Below the pieces are notes generated by a model that saw only the letters and a program-made list of their open reading frames with translations, did no database searches and was not told the origin of the DNA. A stretch of 8,627 nt of DNA from Clostridiaceae bacterium (lineage in GTDB: Bacteria; Bacillota; Clostridia; Saccharofermentanales; DTU023): contig JAAZGN010000129.1 in NCBI GenBank assembly GCA_012511185.1, forward strand, positions 1-8,627. Reading direction: 5' to 3'. The position numbers were made by a program, and so were the translations under genes. Each line of letters opens with the position of its first letter. The stretch's first letter is position 1. Below are positions 1 through 5,587 of the stretch, in pieces.

Positions 1-583
1 CATCATCACCGCAGCCCTGCAGGCGGAAGAAGAAGGCTATACGGTCCTGCCCCAGATAAGGGTCCCCCTGGTCAGTAAGGTCAAGGAGCTGGCCTACCTG
101 AACGGCTTCAGCAAGTCAACCTCCGACCGCCTGATCAAGGAATCCGGCCGGGAACTGAAATACTGGGTCGGCACCATGATTGAGATCCCGCGCGCCTGCC
201 TGACGGCAGACAAGGTGGCCGAAGAGGCGGATTTCTTCAGCTTTGGAACCAACGACCTGACACAGATGACTTATGGCCTGTCGCGCGACGACGCCGGTAA
301 GATCCTGGAAGCTTATTACCAGGCCGGTATTTTCGAAACTGATCCGACTGCCCATCTGGATCGCGAAGGTGTCGGCCAGCTGATGCATACAGCCGTCGAG
401 CTGGGACGCAAAGCGAAGCCGGGCCTGGAACTGGGTATCTGCGGCGAACATGGCGGCGACCCCTATTCGGTTGAATTCTGCCGGATTGTGGGGCTGAACT
501 ATGTTTCATGCTCGCCCTACCGTGTGCCGATCGCCCGGCTCTCAGCCGCCCAGTCGGCCTTGAGGTACCCGCGCAAGAAATAA
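1..583 (+). CDS. ppdK: Pyruvate, phosphate dikinase, C-terminal part (5' end outside window)
   Basis: The frame is open from base 2 and ends at TAA 581-583, giving 193 visible residues of an enzyme that is usually about 880 long. PPDK interconverts pyruvate + ATP + Pi and PEP + AMP + PPi in the cytoplasm. In many anaerobes it runs in a glycolytic or gluconeogenic PEP/pyruvate node. What is visible is the end of the PEP/pyruvate-binding TIM barrel. It includes GTMIEIPRA (visible residues 57-65, Glu61 matching the metal-binding Glu of the family), FFSFGTNDLTQMT (Asn84-Asp85, the metal-binding Asp) and GICGEHGGDP with Cys147, which matches the catalytic cysteine known as Cys831 in the Clostridium symbiosum enzyme. 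The VSCSPYRVPIARLSAAQ ending is typical. The ATP-grasp and phosphohistidine domains lie upstream and cannot be checked. A terminator follows directly. PEP synthase or PTS enzyme I share the barrel, but the GTNDLTQMT and SCSPYRVPIARL wording fits PPDK best. Confidence 0.96.
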   Translation, partial: IITAALQAEEEGYTVLPQIRVPLVSKVKELAYLNGFSKSTSDRLIKESGRELKYWVGTMIEIPRACLTADKVAEEADFFSFGTNDLTQMTYGLSRDDAGKILEAYYQAGIFETDPTAHLDREGVGQLMHTAVELGRKAKPGLELGICGEHGGDPYSVEFCRIVGLNYVSCSPYRVPIARLSAAQSALRYPRKK

Positions 584-600
584 GAGGAGAAGCGCAAAGC

Positions 601-630
601 TTGATTGCAAGGGCACTGGAGGACTACAAT
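601..630 (+). promoter_or_regulatory. Candidate sigma-A-type promoter for the DUF1624-hemZ block
   Basis: TTGATT at 601-606 (4 of 6 to TTGACA) and TACAAT at 625-630 (5 of 6 to TATAAT) are separated by 18 bases. The -10 box lies in the loop of the ppdK terminator, so a transcript starting near 637 would lack the left arm of the hairpin and escape it. This is a pattern match only. Apart from read-through from ppdK, it is the only reasonable promoter I see for the downstream gene. Confidence 0.4.
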
Positions 631-652
631 AAAACCTTCAGTGCCCTTTTTT
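609..652 (+). terminator. Intrinsic terminator after ppdK
   Basis: Bases 609-622 pair with 635-648 in a 14-bp stem (core AAGGGCACTG/CAGTGCCCTT, one G-U pair) around a 12-base loop. The stem runs into six T residues at 647-652. It begins 25 bases after the ppdK stop, so it should end the ppdK transcript and insulate the next gene. Confidence 0.9.
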
Positions 653-660
653 GAGGATCC

Positions 661-665
661 GGAGG
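661..665 (+). promoter_or_regulatory. Shine-Dalgarno site deciding the DUF1624 start
   Basis: GGAGG lies 3 bases before ATG 669 but 9 bases before ATG 675. The normal spacing is about 5-9 bases, so the second ATG (675) is preferred over the first. Confidence 0.65.
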
Positions 666-674
666 TAGATGTTT

Positions 675-1508
675 ATGGAGATTCAACAGACAGAGTCCCG
701 GCGGCGCATTCCCGAACTCGATTTCTTGAGGGGTTGCGCGCTCACCCTCATGATGTTCCACCACACCATCGGTGACCTGTACGATATCTACCACCAGGAC
801 TTTGTCGCCTTCCAGCACTCCTACTGGTTTTACGAAATCGGCCGCCCCTTGGTCCTCATCGTTTTTCTGTCGGTCTCGGGTGCCAGTTCACGGTTTTCGC
901 GCAACAGCCTGAAGCGTGGTTTCCGTATGGTGATCTTTGCCATTACCGCGACAGCGCTCAGTATTTTTGTGGATGGATTTACCGGCATCGGCCTTCTTTT
1001 ATTCAATGTCATCCACGTTGTCGCTCTTTCAACCGTTGCCTACGCCCTGCTCGAGAGGCTGGCCGTCCGGCTCAAGTGGATTCCCGACCACAATGCGAAA
1101 AAGGATGAGGAAGGCGGGGACGCGGCGCAATACAGACCCCACATCTTTCCTGGCCTCCTGATCATAATCGGCATGGTGGCCATTTTTGTCTCTACCTTCA
1201 TCGAACCCATCCTACCTGCCTATTCCTCGAATCCCTTTCTCATCATGCTCGGAGCTCCCGCCAAAGGTGTTCATTTGCTCGATCACATGCCACTCTTTCC
1301 CTGGATTGGATTCTTCCTTTCGGGTGCCGCGGTGGGGCACACCCTTTACGCGACAGGGGAGGCTTTCACCCAATACGACAGCCGCTTTTATAAACTCAGC
1401 CGTCCCATCCGTTTTTTGGGACGCCATTCGCTTTGGGTTTATTTCGTCCATCAGCCCATTATCCTCTTCATCCTTTTCCTGCTGAATAAAACGGGAATCT
1501 TCAGATAA
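675..1508 (+). CDS. DUF1624 / HGSNAT-like multi-pass membrane protein
   Basis: A 277-residue integral membrane protein; an alternative start at 669 adds two residues. It resembles the DUF1624 family (heparan-alpha-glucosaminide N-acetyltransferase catalytic domain-like, related to YeiB-type acyltransferase folds). The supporting signatures, in order, are an N-terminal ELDFLRG leading into the first membrane helix with FHHTIGDL, a mid-protein DHMPLFPWIGFFLSG motif, and a C-terminal LGRHSLWVYFVHQPI helix. About seven hydrophobic segments are visible by eye. A charged loop (PDHNAKKDEEGGD) sits near residue 140. Family members are thought to move acyl groups across or at the membrane, but the bacterial substrate is generally unknown, so no specific reaction is claimed. 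The stop is TAA 1506-1508. The hemZ-type frame begins six bases later in the same reading frame, suggesting co-transcription and translational coupling. Confidence 0.85.
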   Translation: MEIQQTESRRRIPELDFLRGCALTLMMFHHTIGDLYDIYHQDFVAFQHSYWFYEIGRPLVLIVFLSVSGASSRFSRNSLKRGFRMVIFAITATALSIFVDGFTGIGLLLFNVIHVVALSTVAYALLERLAVRLKWIPDHNAKKDEEGGDAAQYRPHIFPGLLIIIGMVAIFVSTFIEPILPAYSSNPFLIMLGAPAKGVHLLDHMPLFPWIGFFLSGAAVGHTLYATGEAFTQYDSRFYKLSRPIRFLGRHSLWVYFVHQPIILFILFLLNKTGIFR

Positions 1509-1514
1509 GACAGC

Positions 1515-1823
1515 ATGGCCTTTCTGCTCCAAGCAGTGGGACATGGTGAAATGGCCGCCCTGGCCGATGTCACCCGTCTCTTCTTCGGTCCCGTTCAAGA
1601 GGCGGGGAAGGCCTCGCTTGCGGCCTCTTATCACGACCCGCTTCATGTCATCTCCAGGGTCGAGCCGCCGGTTGAACCCGCAGAGGCGCGCGCCGCGTCC
1701 AGATCCGGCAACTCGGACCGGTTTGTCACCGTCATTACAGGGAAGCAAAATGAGGGCTCGGGAGCCATAACCGTGACCTTTCCACTTCATGATATCAAGC
1801 GGGTTTTGAAACGCCAGCTCTAA
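1515..1823 (+). CDS. hemZ: N-terminal fragment of HemZ, ended by an in-frame TAA
   Basis: This 102-codon frame is best read as the first fifth of HemZ, not as an independent small gene. The reasons are direct. It is in the same frame as the radical SAM part downstream. The sequence after its TAA (IILSQAIGLDFPWGSLTG, 1824-1877) continues the HemZ N-domain without a break. With the stop ignored, the whole is 496 residues, about the length of Bacillus subtilis HemZ (about 500). The fragment also resembles the HemZ start: a GH(x)n...TRLFFG segment near residues 9-25 and a KRVLKRQL helix just before the stop. Relatives as I remember them have a KRxLY-type helix here, so the TAA probably replaces a Tyr codon (TAT/TAC). 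ATG 1515 has no strong ribosome binding site; it lies six bases after the DUF1624 stop and could be translated by coupling. Alone, the fragment would lack the radical SAM domain and probably any activity. Confidence 0.7.
   Translation: MAFLLQAVGHGEMAALADVTRLFFGPVQEAGKASLAASYHDPLHVISRVEPPVEPAEARAASRSGNSDRFVTVITGKQNEGSGAITVTFPLHDIKRVLKRQL
1821..1823 (+). other. In-frame TAA interrupting hemZ
   Basis: The TAA sits at codon 103 of a 496-codon hemZ frame. No frameshift is needed to join the two halves. TAA is also the natural stop of ppdK, the DUF1624 gene, the hemZ 3' end and the metallophosphoesterase, so genome-wide reassignment of TAA is excluded. The choices left are a nonsense mutation, a sequencing or assembly error, or local recoding. 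Confidence 0.8.
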
Positions 1824-1877
1824 ATCATTCTGTCGCAAGCAATCGGCCTGGATTTCCCCTGGGGATCCCTGACAGGG

Positions 1878-3005
1878 GTGCGGCCGACCCGGATCGCCCT
1901 CGATCTGATCAGGCGATCGGGCGCCTCTAAGGCGAAAAGGGAACTTGTCGAATACTGGAAGCTATCCGAATCAAAGGCGGGTCTGGCGGTTGAAACGGCA
2001 CTTGCGGAAGAAGGACAATTGAGAAGGATGGAAGAAAACGAGGCCATCCTTTATGTGGGCCTGCCCTTTTGTCCGGGCAGGTGCCTTTACTGCAGTTTCA
2101 TTACCCAGGACGCGCAAAGACAACAGGCCAGTCTTGGCCGCTATGTGAATGCCGTCGTCCAGGAAGCCGAAGGGGTCTTTGATGGCCGGTTTCCTTTTGA
2201 AATTGCCGCTGTTTATTACGGCGGCGGCACGCCCACCAGTCTGCCGGTGTCCTTTTTCCGGTCCTATCTTGAAGAGATCCTCGCTGTCGCGCCCCTGAAA
2301 GAGAATGCGGAGCTGACCATGGAAGCGGGGCGTCCCGACACCATGAACAGGGATAAGCTTGAGCTGATCCGGTCGTCGGGCTTTCACAAACTCTGCATCA
2401 ATCCGCAGACCATGAGGGAGGAGACCCTGCGTTTGATCGGCCGCCACCATACGGTCGATGATACCGTGGCCGCTTTTTGCCGGGCCCGTTCCATGGGCTT
2501 TGCCGACATCAATATGGATTTGATCGCCGGACTGCCGGGCGAGGATGCGGACGACCTGCTCGACTCGCTTTGCCAGGTCATTGATCTAGGGCCGGAAAGC
2601 ATTACCCTTCACACCCTGGCGGTCAAGAGGGGTTCCTATCTTGACCGCCTCTTCGCCGACCGCCGAGCCCTGCTGCCTGATCCTGCCCTGATGGAGGCGG
2701 TTGAAAAGGCCCACAACCTCCTTGGCCAAAACGGTTACCGTCCCTATTACCTTTATAAACAGAAAAATTGCCGGTCCGGCCTGGAGAATACTGGATTTAC
2801 GCGGGCGGGCGGCTCGCTCTACAATGTGGCCATGATGAGTGATCAGGTGCCTGTCGTGGGGCTGGGGAGCGGCTCAATGTCCAAGGTCATCCTGGAGCGC
2901 ACGGCCAAACGCGTTCATAACCCCAAGGACCTGCTTGTCTACATCGATCGCATACAGGAACAGATCGACAAAAAGCGCGCCTTATTTCTTTCCGAACTGC
3001 AATAA
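1878..3005 (+). CDS. hemZ: HemZ-type radical SAM protein (coproporphyrinogen dehydrogenase-like), downstream part
   Basis: Reading from GTG 1878 gives 375 residues with the full radical SAM core. The Fe-S motif PFCPGRCLYCSF has Cys65, Cys69 and Cys72 (Cys186, 190, 193 of the joined protein). It is followed by YYGGGTPTS, the EAGRPDT strand, INPQTMREETLRLIGRHHT, NMDLIAGLPGE, and the HemZ-specific YYLYKQKNCRSGLENTGF and GLGSGSMSK segments. The family is annotated as oxygen-independent coproporphyrinogen III dehydrogenase. The cluster motif is CxxxCxxCxF, without the fourth Cys of HemN, as in HemW/HemZ, so the true activity is uncertain. GTG 1878 is unlikely to be the original start: it is the Val inside the conserved LTGVRPT motif, and homology continues upstream to the TAA. 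No good ribosome binding site precedes it. An internal ATG at 2028 follows AGAAGG with no spacing. The 3' end overlaps the convergent metallophosphoesterase gene by 24 bases. Confidence 0.88.
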   Translation: MRPTRIALDLIRRSGASKAKRELVEYWKLSESKAGLAVETALAEEGQLRRMEENEAILYVGLPFCPGRCLYCSFITQDAQRQQASLGRYVNAVVQEAEGVFDGRFPFEIAAVYYGGGTPTSLPVSFFRSYLEEILAVAPLKENAELTMEAGRPDTMNRDKLELIRSSGFHKLCINPQTMREETLRLIGRHHTVDDTVAAFCRARSMGFADINMDLIAGLPGEDADDLLDSLCQVIDLGPESITLHTLAVKRGSYLDRLFADRRALLPDPALMEAVEKAHNLLGQNGYRPYYLYKQKNCRSGLENTGFTRAGGSLYNVAMMSDQVPVVGLGSGSMSKVILERTAKRVHNPKDLLVYIDRIQEQIDKKRALFLSELQ

Positions 3006-3821
3006 CAAAAGATCAGGTCTGGCGAAAAACCGGGCGTGGATGTGGACGGTTCCAAGTCCCGCGCTCACAAGCATGGATAAACGATCGCCCAAGTCATACC
3101 GACCCCGCCAGTACTTTTTGGCGCCGGCCGGCCGGATGAGCGGAATGCCAAAGAGTGTGACCTGGCCGTAATGGGAATGTCCCGTAAGGACCAGACCCTT
3201 GCCTTGCCACGGCATGACACGGGGGAACCAGTCGGATTCGTGCACCAGGAACAGTACAAAAGGATCTCCTTGCGCTTGATCTGCCAATTGTCCGACCGCG
3301 TCATGGTCTAGACGAGGCACTCCGTGATGGGTGTTGGCGAAGCCCCACACGGGTATACCGGCTAATTCGATTCCCTGGTTTTCAAGCAGGGTGAAGCCCG
3401 CCTGGTCCAGGACCCCGCTTACCCATGCACGAAATCGTGGCGCCTCCACATCGTGATTGCCAAAGATGGCCCATTTGCCCAGGGGGGCCTGAAGGGAGGA
3501 CAGGGCGTCGATGACCATGGCCCGGAAGGCGGGGTCCTGGAGGGGTGTTTTTTCCTCTACCAGATCGCCGCCAAAAAAGATGGCATCCGCTTTCATCTTC
3601 ATGATGGCCCGCATTTGCCGGTCCAGTTTTCGCCGGGTCGTTGAGGTGCCGGCATGTAGATCGGAAAAATAAAGGATCCTCTTGCCCGCACTTGCCGGGC
3701 CGGCTTCCGGAAGGGTAATTTTCCTGATCCTGATCCAGCGGGGCTCAAGAAAGAAACCGTAGAGCAGGCAGATGGTCCCGGCAGATAAGATGACCAGCAA
3801 GATAATCAGACAGGGGTTCAT
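2982..3821 (-). CDS. Membrane-anchored metallophosphoesterase (YkuE/YaeI-like)
   Basis: A 279-residue calcineurin-like phosphoesterase with all the usual metal-site motifs in order: FSDLHAG (Asp54, His56), GGDLVEE (Asp86), GNHDVE (Asn122, His123), LVHESD (His194) and LTGHSHYGQV (His215, His217). Residues 5-23 form one hydrophobic segment that is probably a signal anchor, placing the catalytic domain at the membrane, probably outside. The GAKKYWRGRY and SAGLGT segments near the C-terminus are typical of the YkuE/YaeI group. Relatives hydrolyse phosphoesters, including UDP-diacylglucosamine-type or other lipid-linked substrates in some cases, but the substrate here cannot be read. The start ATG (3821-3819) has no clear ribosome binding site, yet any later start would lose the anchor or the first metal motif. 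The stop is TAA at 2984-2982, inside the hemZ 3' end on the other strand. The upstream permease is on the same strand but separated by a strong hairpin, so this gene probably has its own weak promoter or depends on read-through. Confidence 0.92.
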   Translation of the reverse strand: MNPCLIILLVILSAGTICLLYGFFLEPRWIRIRKITLPEAGPASAGKRILYFSDLHAGTSTTRRKLDRQMRAIMKMKADAIFFGGDLVEEKTPLQDPAFRAMVIDALSSLQAPLGKWAIFGNHDVEAPRFRAWVSGVLDQAGFTLLENQGIELAGIPVWGFANTHHGVPRLDHDAVGQLADQAQGDPFVLFLVHESDWFPRVMPWQGKGLVLTGHSHYGQVTLFGIPLIRPAGAKKYWRGRYDLGDRLSMLVSAGLGTVHIHARFFARPDLLLLQFGKK

Positions 3822-3880
3822 GGAGACAAGCCTACACGAAGAAGGGGAAGAGCTGCAAGCGCGCTAGGTGGTGATAGGGA

Positions 3881-3905
3881 AAGCCCGGGCCGCCGGCCCG
3901 GGCTT
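3881..3905 (-). terminator. GC-rich hairpin, probable terminator after the purine permease
   Basis: Bases 3881-3891 pair perfectly with 3895-3905 (AAGCCCGGGCC/GGCCCGGGCTT) around a 3-base loop. It lies 44 bases past the permease stop. On the minus strand the stem is followed by only three T residues, and on the plus strand by four. It is therefore a strong stem with a short U-tract and could slow polymerase from either side. The permease is the only nearby gene it would serve. Confidence 0.65.
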
Positions 3906-3948
3906 TTCGAAACAGAGGATTTGTTGATGTGCTGGGTGCAACGGCGTC

Positions 3949-5310
3949 CTATCCCAAAAAGGCAAATTTCAGGATAAACGCGAGAGCCAGAATGTACATG
4001 AGCGGGCTGATCTTTTTGAATTGCCCGCTGATCAGGTTGATCAGAACATAGAAGATGATCCCGAACATGATGCCGTGCGAAATGCTGTAGAAGAAGGGCA
4101 TGGCAAAGAGGGCAACGTAGGCAGGAAGCGCTTCGGAGATGTCGTTAAAGTCAACCTTGAGGATGGACGACAGCATGAGGAAGCCAACATAGATCAGGGC
4201 CGCCGAGGTCGCGAAGGACGGGATGGAGATGAAGATGGGTGACAGGATGATGGCAAGAAGGAAAAGAATTCCGGTTGTCAGTGCCGTCAGACCTGTGCGG
4301 CCGCCTTCAGCGACGCCCGCGGCGCTTTCAACGTAAGTTGTGACCGTCGAGGTGCCGGCAACCGCGCCGACTACCGTGCCGACGGCGTCGGCCATGAGTG
4401 CGCCTTTGATCCGGGGCAGTTTGCCGTCTTTATCCAGCATGTCCGCCTTGTCGGCAACCCCGATCAGGGTTCCCAGGGTGTCAAAGATGTCGACAAAGAG
4501 GAAGGAGAACATAATAATCAGGAAGTCCGGGATGTTGAAATTCTGGAAGACAACCGGGCTGAAGGCCTTGCCTGCAATGGAGCCGAAGCCTGCAAAGTCA
4601 GGAAGTCCCCAGCTGGGATAGAGGGAGAAGAGTCCCGCCTCGGGGTTGGGCACATAAAGTCCAACCGCCTGCAGGATGATACCGACAATCCAGACAGCGA
4701 ACATGCCGATCAGGAGAGAGCCTCGGACCTTCTTGTAGGACAGGACGCCGATGATCAGAACGCCGATCAGCGTCAGCAGGGCCAGAAGCCCGACTCCATC
4801 CATGGTGTCCTTGAAGGGAACCAGCTCGACCAGCGTGGGGCCGCCCTGGACTAGGCCGGAGTTCTGAAGACCGATGAAGGCGATGAAGAGCCCAATGCCT
4901 GCGCCGACCGCATGTTTCAGGGTCAGCGGGATGGCATCGAAGATGGCCTCGCGGACGTTTGTCAAAGAAAGTACGATGAAGATGACGCCTTCGACAAAAA
5001 CGGCAAAGAGGGCAAACTCCCAGGGGTAGCCCATGTAGAGTACGACGGTGTAGGCAAAGTAGGCATTCAAGCCCATGCCGGGTGCCAGCGCGAAGGGCAG
5101 GTTGGCCCAAAAGGCCATGCAAATACAGGCGATTGCCGACGACAGCGCCGTCGCGATCAGAACCCCGCCCGCATTCATGCCCGTTACGCTCAAAATTTGG
5201 GGGTTGACGGCCAGGATATAGGCCATCGTCATAAACGTGGTCAAGCCGGCCGCAAGCTCACCCTTCACGGTTACGCCGTGTTCTTTGAGCTTAAACGATT
5301 TTTCTAACAT
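3949..5310 (-). CDS. AzgA-family (NCS2) purine permease, likely guanine/hypoxanthine/adenine uptake
   Basis: A 453-residue polytopic membrane protein that imports purine bases, probably by proton symport, at the cytoplasmic membrane. Family signatures are an N-terminal GELAAGLTTFMTMAYILAVNP (residues 17-37), FALAPGMGLNAYFAYTVV (73-90), LFVDIFDTLGTLIGVA (270-285), and GTSTVTTYVESAAGVAEGG (318-336) followed by RTGLT. These are typical of PbuG/PbuO/AdeP-type proteins. About 12-14 hydrophobic stretches are visible. The start at 5310 is chosen because GAGGAGG lies five bases upstream. An upstream ATG at 5355 would place that ribosome binding site inside the coding region and add 15 residues without family resemblance. 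The stop is TAG. Which purine it carries cannot be told from sequence. I looked for a purine riboswitch upstream and found no match to its conserved core. Confidence 0.95.
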   Translation of the reverse strand: MLEKSFKLKEHGVTVKGELAAGLTTFMTMAYILAVNPQILSVTGMNAGGVLIATALSSAIACICMAFWANLPFALAPGMGLNAYFAYTVVLYMGYPWEFALFAVFVEGVIFIVLSLTNVREAIFDAIPLTLKHAVGAGIGLFIAFIGLQNSGLVQGGPTLVELVPFKDTMDGVGLLALLTLIGVLIIGVLSYKKVRGSLLIGMFAVWIVGIILQAVGLYVPNPEAGLFSLYPSWGLPDFAGFGSIAGKAFSPVVFQNFNIPDFLIIMFSFLFVDIFDTLGTLIGVADKADMLDKDGKLPRIKGALMADAVGTVVGAVAGTSTVTTYVESAAGVAEGGRTGLTALTTGILFLLAIILSPIFISIPSFATSAALIYVGFLMLSSILKVDFNDISEALPAYVALFAMPFFYSISHGIMFGIIFYVLINLISGQFKKISPLMYILALAFILKFAFLG

Positions 5311-5315
5311 AAATA

Positions 5316-5322
5316 CCTCCTC
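5316..5322 (-). promoter_or_regulatory. Strong Shine-Dalgarno site of the purine permease
   Basis: The minus strand reads GAGGAGG followed by TATTT and ATG (5310). The five-base spacing is ideal and fixes the start at 5310 rather than 5355. Confidence 0.88.
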
Positions 5323-5366
5323 AAGAATCCTCTGTGGAGTAATCTCCTTTTTCAAACTAGCATTGA

Positions 5367-5396
5367 TTTATGAACATATCATTAACGCTGACACAA
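5367..5396 (-). promoter_or_regulatory. Weak candidate promoter for the purine permease
   Basis: On the minus strand TTGTGT (5396-5391; only TTG matches) and CATAAA (5372-5367; 4 of 6) are 18 bases apart, about 57 bases before the start codon. This is the best pair I found in the AT-richer part of the divergent region, but the match is poor. Confidence 0.22.
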
Positions 5397-5466
5397 TTGA
5401 GCCACCTGAAACCGCCGGATTAATCGACAAGGCCGTCTTTTGAGGCCTGTGAGCTTCCCTTTTTGT

Positions 5467-5496
5467 TTGACACAAAGAGGCGCGTGACACTATAAT
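5467..5496 (+). promoter_or_regulatory. Near-consensus sigma-A promoter of ileS
   Basis: A perfect TTGACA (5467-5472) and a perfect TATAAT (5491-5496) are separated by 18 bases. Transcription would start near 5503, giving an untranslated leader of about 85 bases before ileS. Both hexamers are exact, so this is expected to be a strong constitutive promoter. Confidence 0.88.
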
Positions 5497-5523
5497 CATT
5501 TGGATATTGGTATGACTGCTTTT

Positions 5524-5559
5524 ATCCGGTATCCGGTCCTCCGTGAATCCGGATCCGGA
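5524..5559 (+). repeat. Four ATCCGG repeats forming a hairpin in the ileS leader
   Basis: ATCCGG occurs at 5524, 5531, 5547 and 5553. The first two copies (TCCGG-T-ATCCGG, 5525-5536) pair with CCGGATCCGGA (5549-5559) in an 11-bp stem with one bulged T at 5530 and a 12-base loop. The right half is itself a perfect palindrome (TCCGGATCCGGA). No T-run follows, so it is not a terminator. It lies within the predicted leader between promoter and ribosome binding site and may be an RNA structure or a protein-binding site. Confidence 0.5.
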
Positions 5560-5571
5560 CAGGCAATCAGC

Positions 5572-5577
5572 AAGGAG
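5572..5577 (+). promoter_or_regulatory. Ribosome binding site of ileS
   Basis: AAGGAG ends ten bases before ATG 5588. It supports this start, which also gives the standard type 2 IleRS N-terminus leading to the HIGH-type motif at residue 55. Confidence 0.75.
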
Positions 5578-5587
5578 AAGACCATTC

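Noticed and set aside
1821..1823. TAA reassigned to an amino acid (alternative genetic code)
   Set aside because: TAA serves as the natural stop of at least four other genes in the window, in positions that fit family lengths.
1212..1838. A 208-codon open frame on the minus strand under the DUF1624 3' end and the hemZ 5' end
   Set aside because: Its product is low-complexity-like, has no recognisable motif, and lies antisense to two recognisable proteins. It is a by-product of GC-rich codon use.
3822..3880. A promoter for the metallophosphoesterase on the minus strand
   Set aside because: The best pair (TTGCAG, 16 bases, TGTAGG) matches consensus too poorly to list as a feature.
4598..5122. 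A 174-codon minus-strand frame within the permease gene
   Set aside because: It is an Arg/His/Leu-rich out-of-frame shadow of the permease, whose own frame shows the complete AzgA motif set.
5389..5490. TGACAC occurring three times (5389, 5468, 5485), considered as an operator
   Set aside because: One copy is part of the -35 box and the motif is only six bases with irregular spacing, so chance plus promoter sequence explains it.
5311..5587. Purine riboswitch before the permease or T-box before ileS
   Set aside because: I read both strands for the conserved purine-aptamer core and the T-box bulge element and found neither.
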